A stretch of DNA of 64,000 bases, from contig NZ_JAKEEC010000001.1 of NCBI RefSeq assembly GCF_021483235.1, forward strand, positions 310,285-374,284. The letters run 5' to 3'. The notes under the pieces were generated by a model. The model saw only the letters and a list, made by a program, of their open reading frames with translations, did no database searches and had not been told where the DNA came from. Shown piece by piece: positions 1 through 9,443 of this stretch. Every line of letters starts with the position of its first letter. Position 1 is the stretch's first letter. The position numbers were made by a program, and so were the translations under genes. The stretch is from Arthrobacter alkaliphilus. Lineage in GTDB: Bacteria > Actinomycetota > Actinomycetes > Actinomycetales > Micrococcaceae.

Positions 1-923
<923 letters not shown>

Positions 924-1084
924 GGTTGAAGCTCCCTGGATGGCATCTCGCGGACACCTGTGGACAGATATGGCAGCTTCCAGAGTACAACCCAGCGGCT
1001 CGGCACACGGTGTCACAAGCCTTGTTGCACGGGAGCCGCGACACATTCGGCAGGACGACGTGCGGTTCCCGTCGCCTCAGGGGA

Positions 1085-1459
1085 TCAGGACGGATCGCGC
1101 AGGATGCGCAGGTGGCGCCGTGTCCCCTCTGCGGGGGCGGGACCGTCAAAGGGTGCCCGGACCGTTCGCTGGTCCGGCGCGGCAGGCGCCGATGCGGCTT
1201 CGCGCACGGCATTCGCCAAGGCAAGGAGGTCGTCCGGCCCGGGCTGCGGCGGCGAGGACGGCATGGCGAGCCGCATGACTTCCCAGCCGCGCGGCACGGT
1301 CAGCGACTCGGCATGCTGCGAGCACAGATCGTAGGAATGCGGTTCGGCATACGTGGCCAACGGACCGAGTACGGCCGTGGACTCGGCGTAGACGTACGTC
1401 AAGGTAGCCACCGCGGACTGGCGGCAGGCTGATCTGGAACACTGACGAATTGCACCCAC
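1085..1459 (-). CDS. DUF3499 family protein
   Basis: A 124-residue protein with the characteristic actinobacterial N-terminus MGAIRQCSRSAC and the conserved segment TYAEPHSYDLCSQHAE (residues 36-51). The cysteines near residues 7, 12 and 46 together with His50 could bind a metal, but no function is established. The family member in Mycobacterium tuberculosis, Rv3258c, lies beside a zincin-like gene and whiB2, the same neighbourhood as here. It starts with GTG and has no good Shine-Dalgarno sequence; a TAATCT hexamer lies 8 nt upstream, so the transcript may be nearly leaderless. It is divergent from the zincin-like gene. Confidence 0.9.
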   Translation of the reverse strand: MGAIRQCSRSACRQSAVATLTYVYAESTAVLGPLATYAEPHSYDLCSQHAESLTVPRGWEVMRLAMPSSPPQPGPDDLLALANAVREAASAPAAPDQRTVRAPFDGPAPAEGTRRHLRILRDPS

Positions 1460-1467
1460 AACATCCC

Positions 1468-1473
1468 AGATTA
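1468..1473 (-). promoter_or_regulatory. -10-like hexamer TAATCT for the DUF3499 gene
   Basis: TAATCT lies 8 nt upstream of the GTG start of the DUF3499 gene, which lacks a clear Shine-Dalgarno sequence. It is close to the exact 6-7 nt spacing seen at many other genes in this window. No convincing -35 hexamer is visible. Confidence 0.4.
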
Positions 1474-1544
1474 GCCGGACTTGCCCGCGACGCGGTGCAT
1501 TGCCCCTTTACGCGCATTATGTCGCGTTGGCCGAACCACGGGTC

Positions 1545-1550
1545 TAAAGT
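1545..1550 (+). promoter_or_regulatory. -10 hexamer TAAAGT, probable leaderless start
   Basis: TAAAGT ends 6 nt before the ATG at 1557 of the zincin-like gene. With the usual 6-7 nt from -10 to transcription start, the mRNA would begin at the start codon. No Shine-Dalgarno sequence is present, which agrees. Confidence 0.6.
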
Positions 1551-1556
1551 CGATAT

Positions 1557-2075
1557 ATGCAGTCACAGCACCACGTTCCGGGCTTCACAGTCCATTTGTC
1601 CGACACCGGGGACAGCCAGGAAACGACGACGGCGGGCACGTCCGTGCGCGGCTTCAGGGAGCGTCGCCGGAACCGCCACGGGCGGGGCTTGCGCGGCGAA
1701 ATCATGCTCCCCAGCCTTCCCGGCTACCGGACGCGCGCGGAAAGGTTCGACGACCTCGTGCTCGATTCAGCAGAACGGCTGCAGGATATGTGGGGCAAAC
1801 GGCTCGATGGAGTCTCGTTCGCGGTTGACGAGATCCCGCCGAACCTTGAGGAACTGGTGGCCCAACGCGCGGCGGCACCGATGGGCTCATACAGCCCGGC
1901 AGCCCACGGCGCGGGTCCCGTCATCACCATTTATCGGCGCGTCGTCGAGCAGGCCACCGGCGGTCGCGAGGACCTCCAGGACCTGGTGCACGACGTCGTC
2001 GTCGAGTACACGGCCGAGATGCTCGGCGTGCCGCCGGAGACCCTGGACCCCGTGTACCGCCGTCGTTATCAGTAA
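1557..2075 (+). CDS. Zincin-like metallopeptidase family protein (degenerate site)
   Basis: A 172-residue member of the zincin-like family (Zincin_1, PF06262) found beside DUF3499 and whiB2 in many actinobacteria, for example Rv3259. The Arg-rich segment near residues 34-47 (ERRRNRHGRGLRG) and the core with PSLPGYRTRAERFDDLVLDS are typical. At the place of the zinc motif the protein reads LVHDVVVEY (residues 143-151), so the HExxH pattern is broken: His145 and Glu150 remain but the spacing and second His are lost. Peptidase activity is therefore doubtful. A TAAAGT hexamer 6 nt upstream supports the ATG at 1557. It overlaps the convergent DUF5719 gene by 7 bp. Confidence 0.88.
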   Translation: MQSQHHVPGFTVHLSDTGDSQETTTAGTSVRGFRERRRNRHGRGLRGEIMLPSLPGYRTRAERFDDLVLDSAERLQDMWGKRLDGVSFAVDEIPPNLEELVAQRAAAPMGSYSPAAHGAGPVITIYRRVVEQATGGREDLQDLVHDVVVEYTAEMLGVPPETLDPVYRRRYQ

Positions 2076-3712
2076 CCGACCGTGACCTGCACCTTTTCGT
2101 GGCCGGCTGCGCCATTCTGGATGGCCAGGACCGAAATCCCGGGTTGGTCGCCCAAGCCAAGTACGAGCGCGCCGTAGGCCGGATCCCCCGCCGCCGAAAC
2201 GATGTAGCCCGAGACCGGGGCGCCGTCGGACTTGTCCGGAACGCCGATGACCGCGGTAGTCCCCCCGGCGATGTCGACCGATTGCGCCTTGTGCACCTTG
2301 CCGTCCGAGGTGACCGGCGTGTAGGTGACGGTGGCCCTTCCAGTCGGCACTCCAAAGCTGAGGAAGCGGGTCCCGCCTTGGGGTACCGCCATCACATGCT
2401 GGCTTCCCAGTCGGACGGCCGCCGGGGACCAGGCGAAGTCAACGGGTTCCTCGGCCTTGAGTCCCCGCGTGACGCGGGAAGAAGCTGCGAAGGAAACATC
2501 GGACGTAGCACTGACGGTGTACATTCCGGCGGGGATGCCTTTGAGCGGCACCTCGGTCACCGAACCCGCTTTCGCGGTCACTGCTCCCCCGTCGGGCAAG
2601 GCGCGCTGGCCGTTCGGACCGTACAAGCGCACGTCCACGACGGCGTCCACGGGCCCGGGAACGGTGATCTGCAAGGCCGGAACGGCGTCGGCGAAACCGG
2701 GCTTGTCCGCGAGTGCCTTCACCGCGGCCGGGTCCTGGACGTCCACCCCGGTCATGACCTGGGAGTCCGCTGCGCCGGCTCCGGGAGTGATGAGCTCGAC
2801 GCCACCGGCGGTGAGGCCCCGGAGGACGCTCTGCTGGATGGTCGACGCAACCGGCCCCCCGCTGCTGCGCAAATGCACTGAGAGCTGCCCCTCGTTCGGG
2901 GCGAGTCCGGCCAAGTTGATGGACCGGGAAGCTCCGGGCGAAACCAGCAAGCCACGGCTGTCCGGGGCTTGGATCCGTCCATGGGCACCGAACAGCTCGA
3001 GGCTGACGGTAGCGGGCGTGCCCGAGGGATTGCTGATGTTCAGCACCGCAGTTCGGCCCAGTGCGGTGTTCGCGCCCAGCAGCCATGCATCGTTGAGCGG
3101 TTGCTGGCAAGGTGCGGCCGCCAGCCCGCGGAGATCGCCGTCGCCCGCGGTGTAGCTCATTAGGCCCGCTACGGCGGCATTCTGGCCACTGATGGGGTCG
3201 GCACCCACTACGGTGACGTCGCCCGCGGGCCTCTGGGCCACGACTCCGGCGTTCAGCACGGGCGGCCCCGGCGTCGGGGTTGGTGAAGCTGTGGGAGGCT
3301 TGGCAACATCGGCAATCGGTGCACCACCGAGCGAGGCGAGGTTGCTCCCGGGAACGGAGCCGGCGGAATCGCTGAGCACCACGGCATCCAGGAAGCTCTT
3401 TGCCGAACGCGAAACCGGGCTGAACTGGCTGTCGGTCCCCGTGCCGGCTCCCTCCGGCAGGCGGAGGGGGGCCGGACACACTGCGGCAGTCCTGCCCGCG
3501 GGGACATCCGCCAGGGCCGGCGCCAGTGTTTTGCTTCCCGACGGCGACGGCAGGGTCGAAGCTGCCGATACCATCCCGGCCCCTGCGGCGAGGAGCAGCG
3601 CGGCGGAAAGCGCTCCCAACACAACGGCCTTGTTATTGTGCCCGGATTTGCGTTGGCCGCGCTTCCTCAGCGTCGGCCTTGGCTCGGGTGCCGGTCCTTG
3701 GTTGTCAGACAC
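2069..3712 (-). CDS. DUF5719 family protein, membrane-anchored and extracytoplasmic
   Basis: A 547-residue protein with a short basic cytoplasmic N-terminus, one hydrophobic segment near residues 28-51 and a long Ala/Gly/Pro/Ser-rich remainder expected outside the membrane. It resembles DUF5719, whose function is not known. The last part has repeated beta-rich segments with many Val and Gly residues, as in surface adhesion or binding domains. It starts with GTG at 3712 and overlaps the 3' end of the large glycosyltransferase gene by 8 bp, which implies translational coupling and a shared process. By inference it may bind or present the glycan made by that enzyme; nothing in the sequence proves this. 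Confidence 0.85.
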   Translation of the reverse strand: MSDNQGPAPEPRPTLRKRGQRKSGHNNKAVVLGALSAALLLAAGAGMVSAASTLPSPSGSKTLAPALADVPAGRTAAVCPAPLRLPEGAGTGTDSQFSPVSRSAKSFLDAVVLSDSAGSVPGSNLASLGGAPIADVAKPPTASPTPTPGPPVLNAGVVAQRPAGDVTVVGADPISGQNAAVAGLMSYTAGDGDLRGLAAAPCQQPLNDAWLLGANTALGRTAVLNISNPSGTPATVSLELFGAHGRIQAPDSRGLLVSPGASRSINLAGLAPNEGQLSVHLRSSGGPVASTIQQSVLRGLTAGGVELITPGAGAADSQVMTGVDVQDPAAVKALADKPGFADAVPALQITVPGPVDAVVDVRLYGPNGQRALPDGGAVTAKAGSVTEVPLKGIPAGMYTVSATSDVSFAASSRVTRGLKAEEPVDFAWSPAAVRLGSQHVMAVPQGGTRFLSFGVPTGRATVTYTPVTSDGKVHKAQSVDIAGGTTAVIGVPDKSDGAPVSGYIVSAAGDPAYGALVLGLGDQPGISVLAIQNGAAGHEKVQVTVGY

Positions 3713-6700
3713 TGCTGTACTCCTTACGGAGGGAGTTTTGTTCCTTCAGGAGGACTGCTTTCGGCCGCCGGGCAGGCATGGGAATGGCCAGCAGGATGGT
3801 CAATCCAATCACCACAGCCTGCACAATGCTGAGCCAAGGCTCCCACACGGTGGTGTAGCGGATTTCGAGCTGGCCGCCGGCCGGCGGCAAAGTGAATGCC
3901 TGCGCCCATCCGGACGTCGTCGGGTTCAACGGGCGGCCATCAAGCCACGCGCTCCAACCGGCGTCTGCCCGCTCGGCGAGCACTACGAGGCGGCCATCCC
4001 CGCCGGCCGGGATATTGCCCGCGGCAGACGTTCCAACGGAGGGCAAAAGGGCAACGACGGCACCCTTTGCGTCCACCACCCTGACCCGGTGTGCAGTCTC
4101 AGCATCTGCTGCAGCGGCCCGGTTGAGCGGCGTGACCCGCCACAGCCACCCGGAATCCGTTTTGCCCACAGCCACCAGGCCGGGAACGGAATCTATCCGG
4201 TTGGCCGTGAGCTGGGCGGCAGGGTCAGCTGACTTCAGGACCACGAACCCGGCGCCGAGCTGTTCAAGGGCGGGCCGGGGGTCCACCCCTGTTCCCGCGA
4301 CAATCGTGGCTACGGCTTTCCTGATGGAGGCGGTAGCGTCGTCGTCGGCCGTGAGGCGTTCCTGTCCGGGAGATCCCACGATGGAACGTCCGGCCGCGAC
4401 AGTGGAGAGCGAATCCAAGGTTGTTCCGGCTCCGCGCATGAGCGATGAGGTGTACCCACCGTTGTCACCGGCGGTAATGACCAGCGTACGGCTCTGTTCC
4501 GGCCCCTGGCCGTGGTCGACGGCGGTGGCCGGCAAGGTACCCGCCCCTGAGGGCTGGACCAGGCGCGGCGTGCCCAGCGCCCCGCTGGCTGCAGGCGGGT
4601 TTCCGCCTCCTGCCAGGACATTCTGGGTTGCCCAGAGGCCCATGCCGGCCAGGGGTCCGGCAATGAGGAGGAGCGTTGCCACAGCGGAGACGACACGCAC
4701 TGCCGCGCGTTGGACCGGGCGTCCGTCGTCGGTCTTGGCTTTCAGCTGAAGGAGGTTGTCTGCGCCGATCAACGCCGATCCGAGGAACGCGAACCCGGCG
4801 GCGGAAACAGCCGGTCCGGTGAAGGGGGTGACGAGCAGGTTGCCGTCGGCTGCTGTTGCAACGTGGCCGGCGAGCCATGCCCAGGCCAGGAACAGGAGGG
4901 CCCCGGCCCAGAGGAAACGCGCGACGCCGGACCGGTTTCCGGGCACGATGAGCGAGGCGATGGACAGGATCAGCACCGGCGCACCGAGCAAGAGGGCAAG
5001 CGCCAGTGCCCACGGAATGCCGGACGGGCCGAATAATGCCAAGCCGGGCAAACCGCCGTTGGCGTCGAACTTCAAGGGCTGGCCAAGCAATTGTTGCCAC
5101 AACGGTGCGGCGTCGAACCCGAGCGGGACACCCGGATCGGCCAGCATGGTGCGGGGCCGTTCAAGCGCCGAAAGGACGTAAGGCGCAAGGAGCGCGGCAC
5201 TGGGAAGCAGCGACCACCATATAGTCCGTCCCCTCCGCCCCAAGGCGATGCCGCAAACGATGATGAGGAGGGCAAAGGGAGGAAGCAACGACGGCGCCGA
5301 GGCCGTCACAATGGCCAGTGCCAAGCCGGCGCCGGCTGCTGCTGTCCACGACGGAGTGCCGTTGACGCCCGGCTTGCCCGGAAGCGGCTTGGCTGCGAAG
5401 CGCCCGGAGGACTGGATCTGGTCCAGCGTAGTCCCGCGTCCCAGGGCCGATCCGGTGGCGCGGAAGAGGGCCAGCACCAGCAAAGGCATCACGACGTGGG
5501 CCAGGAGGGCGCCAACCCTGCCCTGGTTTACTGCGACTTCGAGCGCGGGCGCGCCGGCCCAGATCAGTGCTGCAATGAAGCGGTAGCGGCGCAAGGTAGT
5601 CATCGCGCCCGCGGCAAACCAGGCGCCCAATCCTGACAGCGGCATCGCCAGCAGCAACAGCCACACGATGGCCCTGCCGGAGTCGCCGCCCCCGAGCAGC
5701 GACACAAACCACAGGATGTAGGCAAACGGATCCCCGTGCCCGGGCAAACCCGCACCCAGGCCAATCCACCACGTGGACGCGGACCGCCAGATGTCGCCGG
5801 CGGCGGACAACGGCAAGAGGCCGCCTCCGGTGGCCCCGTCTGCTCCGAGGAGACCAAGCAGTCCCACGATGGAGGCGGCCAGCGCAATGAATCCGGCGGC
5901 CACCGCGCCAGTGCCGATCCAAACCCGCTCATTCGTGGCCAGGGCCACGAAATCGTCACCGGCGTCGCCGCTCGGTTCCTGGGCCAGGGAGTCCGACTCC
6001 GGGAATTCGTCCGCGCCGATCGCCTCCACAAGCGAGCGGCGGTGGGCCCAGACCTCGCGCCGCGGAGTCTGCAGGCCCTTGACCATCGACCGTGGCACGC
6101 GTCGCGTCCGGGCGGCGTTCCGCCGGGAACGCCAAATCGCCCCGGGACGGGCGAGCGCCGCGACGGTGGCGCCAAGCTGCGAAATTCCGTGGCCGGGCTC
6201 TTTGACCAGGATGCTCAGGACGAGCCTGACCAGGCTCCCAAGCAGCGCGCCGACCGCGTGCAGCGGGACCTTCCACGGCGAAGCGTGGGTGAGCCTCAAA
6301 TGGATTTGGCTCTTGCGTGCGGCCGCGGGCGTGGCCAACGCGTGGGGACGGTTCTCCACGTGGAACATGCGCGCCGCCGGAACCACCACAACCCTGTTGC
6401 CCGCAAGCCAGTTGCGCCAACAGAAATCGACGTCGTCCCCCACGCCTGGAAGTGCGGGGTCGAAGCCGCCCAGCTGCTCCCAGGCATCGCGGCGGATCAG
6501 CATGCCCGCGGAGTTCACCGCGAAGGTGTCCGTGCGTCCGTCGTACTGGCCCTGGTCGAGCTCGTCGGCTTCGATGAGCGTCAGCCGTTCGGCCCAGCGG
6601 CTTGTGGACAGGCCGGCGTCGATGAGCCTGCGCTCGGCATTCCAGGCCAGTTGCTTGCAACCTGCCACAGTGACCGAAGGGGCGCGTTCGACCGCTTGGA

Positions 6701-7025
6701 GCAGCTCCGCGAGCGCATCCGGGGCGGGAGCGGCGTCGTCGTGCAACAACCAGATCCATTCCACGGTGCCCGGCTCCCGCGAAGGTGGCGCCAAACGGGC
6801 GAGGCCAGCCGTGACGGCCGCACCGAAACCTGTTTTGTGTTCGCTTGTGCTGATCACATTGGCCTTGCCGAGGGCACGCTGCAACAACACGACGGACGTG
6901 TCGCGGGAGCCCGTATCAATGCCAATGGCGGCATCTGCCGGACGCGTCTGGTCCAGCAGAGCCGCCAGGGTTCTGGGGAGATAGTTACCGCCGTCGTGCG
7001 AAACGACGACGGCGGTAACGTGCAC
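3705..7025 (-). CDS. Large family 2 glycosyltransferase with polytopic membrane domain
   Basis: A 1106-residue protein. Residues 1 to about 300 form a GT-A family 2 domain: VVVSHDGGNYLP (residues 6-17), WIWLLHDDAAP holding the acidic pair Asp96-Asp97, and GDDVDFCWRNW near residue 200. From about residue 370 to 800 there are many hydrophobic segments, then a soluble C-terminal part and a last membrane segment near residues 1070-1092. Such proteins transfer sugars from activated donors to envelope or lipid-linked acceptors; donor and acceptor cannot be read from the sequence. It starts with GTG at 7025, 11 bp after the whiB stop, and overlaps DUF5719 at its other end, so the three genes form an operon. 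Confidence 0.9.
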   Translation of the reverse strand: MHVTAVVVSHDGGNYLPRTLAALLDQTRPADAAIGIDTGSRDTSVVLLQRALGKANVISTSEHKTGFGAAVTAGLARLAPPSREPGTVEWIWLLHDDAAPAPDALAELLQAVERAPSVTVAGCKQLAWNAERRLIDAGLSTSRWAERLTLIEADELDQGQYDGRTDTFAVNSAGMLIRRDAWEQLGGFDPALPGVGDDVDFCWRNWLAGNRVVVVPAARMFHVENRPHALATPAAARKSQIHLRLTHASPWKVPLHAVGALLGSLVRLVLSILVKEPGHGISQLGATVAALARPGAIWRSRRNAARTRRVPRSMVKGLQTPRREVWAHRRSLVEAIGADEFPESDSLAQEPSGDAGDDFVALATNERVWIGTGAVAAGFIALAASIVGLLGLLGADGATGGGLLPLSAAGDIWRSASTWWIGLGAGLPGHGDPFAYILWFVSLLGGGDSGRAIVWLLLLAMPLSGLGAWFAAGAMTTLRRYRFIAALIWAGAPALEVAVNQGRVGALLAHVVMPLLVLALFRATGSALGRGTTLDQIQSSGRFAAKPLPGKPGVNGTPSWTAAAGAGLALAIVTASAPSLLPPFALLIIVCGIALGRRGRTIWWSLLPSAALLAPYVLSALERPRTMLADPGVPLGFDAAPLWQQLLGQPLKFDANGGLPGLALFGPSGIPWALALALLLGAPVLILSIASLIVPGNRSGVARFLWAGALLFLAWAWLAGHVATAADGNLLVTPFTGPAVSAAGFAFLGSALIGADNLLQLKAKTDDGRPVQRAAVRVVSAVATLLLIAGPLAGMGLWATQNVLAGGGNPPAASGALGTPRLVQPSGAGTLPATAVDHGQGPEQSRTLVITAGDNGGYTSSLMRGAGTTLDSLSTVAAGRSIVGSPGQERLTADDDATASIRKAVATIVAGTGVDPRPALEQLGAGFVVLKSADPAAQLTANRIDSVPGLVAVGKTDSGWLWRVTPLNRAAAADAETAHRVRVVDAKGAVVALLPSVGTSAAGNIPAGGDGRLVVLAERADAGWSAWLDGRPLNPTTSGWAQAFTLPPAGGQLEIRYTTVWEPWLSIVQAVVIGLTILLAIPMPARRPKAVLLKEQNSLRKEYSSV

Positions 7026-7036
7026 TGCCTTGAGAA

Positions 7037-7582
7037 TCAGACCGCTCGCTTCCTCAGCCTGCGGCGCTCACGCTCGGAGAGGCCGCCCCAGATACCAAAA
7101 CGTTCATCGTTGGCGAGTGCGTATTCAAGGCACTGCGAACGGACATTGCATGCACCGCAAACCTTTTTGGCGTCCCTGGTGGATCCACCCTTCTCAGGGA
7201 AGAACGCTTCCGGGTCCGTCTGGGCGCACAAGGCGTCGGTCTGCCATCCGAGTTCACCTTCGTCGTCGAAGTCCCCTTGGCGTGGAAGCCCGATCCACAC
7301 CGGCTGGGCCGGGTTGTCAAACGGACGGCGCACCTCCATGGGAGGATCGTCGAGATCGTCCTCCGGATCTGCGGGCGAGCCGCCCACGAGAGCTTCGTGG
7401 GCCGCAAGAAAGGCTGTTGCCTCGTCTTCCAGCGCTTCCCGGGTGGTCTCTTTATAGCGGTCCGCCGCTTGCGGATCTGCCGGGTCTACATACCAGTCCC
7501 CCGGAACTTCGCGCGACCGGTACTTCACAGACGCAATCTCCGCGACGACTGCATCTTCCTGGATCCGCAACGCTTGCCCCAT
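7037..7582 (-). CDS. whiB: WhiB family iron-sulfur transcriptional regulator (WhiB2/WhmD type)
   Basis: A 181-residue regulator. The four cluster-binding cysteines are Cys119, Cys142, Cys145 and Cys151, followed by the turn FGIWGGLSERER (residues 163-174) and a basic tail (RRLRKRAV) for DNA contact. WhiB2-type proteins are tied to septation in mycobacteria and streptomycetes. The protein has an unusually long acidic N-terminal region of about 115 residues. An in-frame ATG exists at 7621, but an AGGAGGG Shine-Dalgarno sequence lies directly before the ATG at 7582, so I chose the latter. It heads an operon with the glycosyltransferase and DUF5719 genes. A 14-bp palindrome lies about 90 bp upstream. 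Confidence 0.95.
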   Translation of the reverse strand: MGQALRIQEDAVVAEIASVKYRSREVPGDWYVDPADPQAADRYKETTREALEDEATAFLAAHEALVGGSPADPEDDLDDPPMEVRRPFDNPAQPVWIGLPRQGDFDDEGELGWQTDALCAQTDPEAFFPEKGGSTRDAKKVCGACNVRSQCLEYALANDERFGIWGGLSERERRRLRKRAV

Positions 7583-7946
7583 GGCGTCCCTCCTGATGTT
7601 TGCAGCTGCTACCGTGCTCATTCGGTACTCGGTTATGTACCCGATACTCCCGCAGCGGCGTTCGATATCTAATTACACGCGTGTAACTACCGGGCCGTCA
7701 AGCCGCGCCGGGATAATAATCAACTTTCCTCACTAAATCCGGCCGCGCCACGCCCGCGAATTTTCCGGCCCATCCGCGCGCTTCCGCGGGAAACGGAAGC
7801 TTCGACTCACTTAAGATGACTTTTCGTTGAATTTTCGGGAAACTGCTTGACCCTCCTGAGTGCGGTTCAAATGGCATCCCCGGGCCGATGTGGCGCAATT
7901 CACAACCGCCGTCACCATGCCGGACACCCCGTGGCAAGATGTAGCC
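7583..7946. other. Intergenic region with the divergent whiB and TIGR03089 promoters
   Basis: This 364-bp gap has no gene. Nearest whiB is the strong Shine-Dalgarno sequence and a partial inverted repeat TCGGTAC/GTACCCGA (7622-7644). Next comes a perfect 14-bp palindrome at 7673-7686. The stretch 7715-7860 is richer in A+T than its surroundings and probably holds promoter elements, but no clear -35/-10 pair can be assigned by eye. Confidence 0.5.
7673..7686. promoter_or_regulatory. Perfect 14-bp palindrome TTACACGCGTGTAA upstream of whiB
   Basis: A perfect dyad in the whiB upstream region, about 91 bp from the chosen start codon. The size and symmetry fit an operator for a dimeric regulator such as a TetR, GntR or MarR type protein. 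It does not match the CRP/GlxR pattern TGTGA-N6-TCACA. Regulator unknown. Confidence 0.5.
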
Positions 7947-8645
7947 ATGAGCACCCCCGCGATGAACCTGATGGCAGCCCTGCGTTCCGGGCACTCCTCA
8001 TCCCCCCGGCTGACCTGGTACGGGCCGGACTCTGAACGCGTAGAGCTCTCAGGACGGGTCCTGGACAATTGGGTGGCCAAGACCAGCAACCTGCTCCAGG
8101 ACGAGTTCGACGCCGAGCCCGGCATGAGCCTTCGCCTGGACCTGCCGGCCCATTGGAAGTCCCTCGTTTGGGCGCTGGCCGGATGGCAGCTCGGCATGGA
8201 ACTCGTGCTCGACGGAGGCAGCGCCGACCTGCTCGCCACGGACACCCCCGACGACGTTGCGGGAGCCGGATTCGACGCGGTCGTCGCCGTTCCCCTTGCG
8301 GCACTCGCGATGCGCTGGCCGGGAGAACTGCCCGCCGGCGTCGTCGACTACGCGGCTGAAGTCCGTTCCCACGGCGATGTGTTCATGGCACACGCCGAAC
8401 CGGACGCCGCGCTGCCGGCCCTGCGCGGGCCTGGAGACGGACTCTCGCACGGTAAGTTGCTGGACGGTTTCGCCAAGGAACACGACGCCGGTGTCCGGCT
8501 GCTGGTGCGCGCCGCCGACGGCCTGGAGTCGGCACTCGCGGACTCCCTGGGTGCGTGGAACAAAGACGGTTCAGTGGTCCTCGTGCACCCGGACGTCGAA
8601 GTCACGAAGCACCTGCTGGAGAACGAACGCGTCAGCGGCGCCTGA
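7947..8645 (+). CDS. TIGR03089 family protein
   Basis: A 232-residue protein of the actinobacterial family TIGR03089, which resembles the N-terminal part of acyl-CoA synthetase/AMP-ligase folds but lacks a full catalytic region. Typical segments are MAALRSGHSSSPRLTWYGP (residues 7-25) and SGRVLDNWVAKTSNLLQDEF (residues 34-53). Its function is not established. An in-frame GTG/ATG lies upstream, but family members start near MNLMxALRSGH, so I chose the ATG at 7947; a CAAGAT hexamer ends 6 nt before it, so the mRNA may be leaderless. It is divergent from whiB and convergent with the gtrA-like gene. Confidence 0.85.
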   Translation: MSTPAMNLMAALRSGHSSSPRLTWYGPDSERVELSGRVLDNWVAKTSNLLQDEFDAEPGMSLRLDLPAHWKSLVWALAGWQLGMELVLDGGSADLLATDTPDDVAGAGFDAVVAVPLAALAMRWPGELPAGVVDYAAEVRSHGDVFMAHAEPDAALPALRGPGDGLSHGKLLDGFAKEHDAGVRLLVRAADGLESALADSLGAWNKDGSVVLVHPDVEVTKHLLENERVSGA

Positions 8646-8700
8646 GCGCGTCAGTACTGAGCGCGTCTCAGCGGCGCCCGAGCGGGTCAGCGGCGCCCGA
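8631..8700. repeat. Short imperfect repeats GTCAGCGGCGCCYGA at a convergent junction
   Basis: Copies of GTCAGCGGCGCCTGA or GTCAGCGGCGCCCGA lie at 8631-8645, about 8667-8681 and 8686-8700, with a shorter relative GTCAGTACTGA between them. They span the last codons of both convergent genes, TIGR03089 (ending VSGA) and gtrA-like (ending AVGRR). The pattern suggests slippage or local duplication at the 3' ends. Confidence 0.7.
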
Positions 8701-9259
8701 CAGCGCCTTCGCCTTGATCCGAGTCAGTCTCGGCGCTGGCTGCATGCATGGCCTGGGCTTTGGCCCTGTGGTGGGCTTCGATGATCTCGTGGTCATGCGA
8801 GAACGCCGGCTCTTCGTCGAGCTCCTTGTTGAAGACGAGGAAGCGGTAGGCGAAGAAACGCACCACAGTCGCCACGAGGATGCCGAGGATCCCGGCGGCG
8901 AAGAGGATGTTCTTGTCCTGGATGTTCATGCCGTATTTGGCGATGGCGGTGAAGCCTGTGGAGATACCGATGCCAATGCCGTTGATGAGGATGAACATCA
9001 CGAACTCGCGCAGCACGTTCTGCTGGCGGCGGTGGCGGAAGGTCCAGAGGCGGTTGGCGATCCAGGAGAACACGGTGGCCACGGTGGCACCGACGAAACG
9101 TGCTTTCGCTTCGCTGTCCGACATCGGGCCGTGCATGAGGTACAAGGTCACGCCGTTATCTATGACGAACCCAACACCGCCGACAGCGCCGAACTTGGCG
9201 ACTTCGCGCCAAAAAAGCGAAGCGAGTCCGCGGATGCGATCTGCAAGTGAGTTGATCAT
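8687..9259 (-). CDS. GtrA family membrane protein
   Basis: A 190-residue protein with four hydrophobic segments, beginning EVAKFGAVGGVGFVIDNGVT and containing the typical FSWIANRLWTFRHRR (near residues 64-78) and a second FFAYRFLVF motif. GtrA proteins are thought to help move polyprenyl-linked sugars across the membrane during glycan synthesis. The C-terminus is a hydrophilic His/Glu-rich tail. The ATG at 9259 follows GGAGGGTC, a good Shine-Dalgarno sequence. Its closeness to the glycosyltransferase cluster suggests, by inference, a shared role in envelope glycosylation. Confidence 0.92.
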   Translation of the reverse strand: MINSLADRIRGLASLFWREVAKFGAVGGVGFVIDNGVTLYLMHGPMSDSEAKARFVGATVATVFSWIANRLWTFRHRRQQNVLREFVMFILINGIGIGISTGFTAIAKYGMNIQDKNILFAAGILGILVATVVRFFAYRFLVFNKELDEEPAFSHDHEIIEAHHRAKAQAMHAASAETDSDQGEGAVGRR

Positions 9260-9430
9260 GACCCTCCATGGCCGTTGTTCTAGGGGGCCGATGGGCCGAA
9301 GCCTCCATTTTAGCTCCGATTTCTTGGAACTCGCCTGTGTATTCCATGTCGATGGCCTCCGGGGCGTCGTTCCGGGGCCGCATTCCGGGGAGCCGGGTGA
9401 GCAGAATCCGGGAACCAGCCGCTGGTTCGG

Positions 9431-9436
9431 TAGGCT
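9431..9436 (+). promoter_or_regulatory. -10 hexamer TAGGCT before purK, probable leaderless start
   Basis: TAGGCT ends 7 nt before the GTG start of purK at 9444. No Shine-Dalgarno sequence is present in the 7 nt between them. Confidence 0.55.
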
Positions 9437-9443
9437 GAACCTT

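Noticed and set aside
5736..7457. 573-codon plus-strand open frame across the glycosyltransferase and whiB
   Set aside because: It is antisense to both genes and shows no family resemblance.
7583..7621. whiB start at the ATG at 7621
   Set aside because: The second ATG at 7582 has a strong AGGAGGG directly upstream, and no comparable site precedes 7621.
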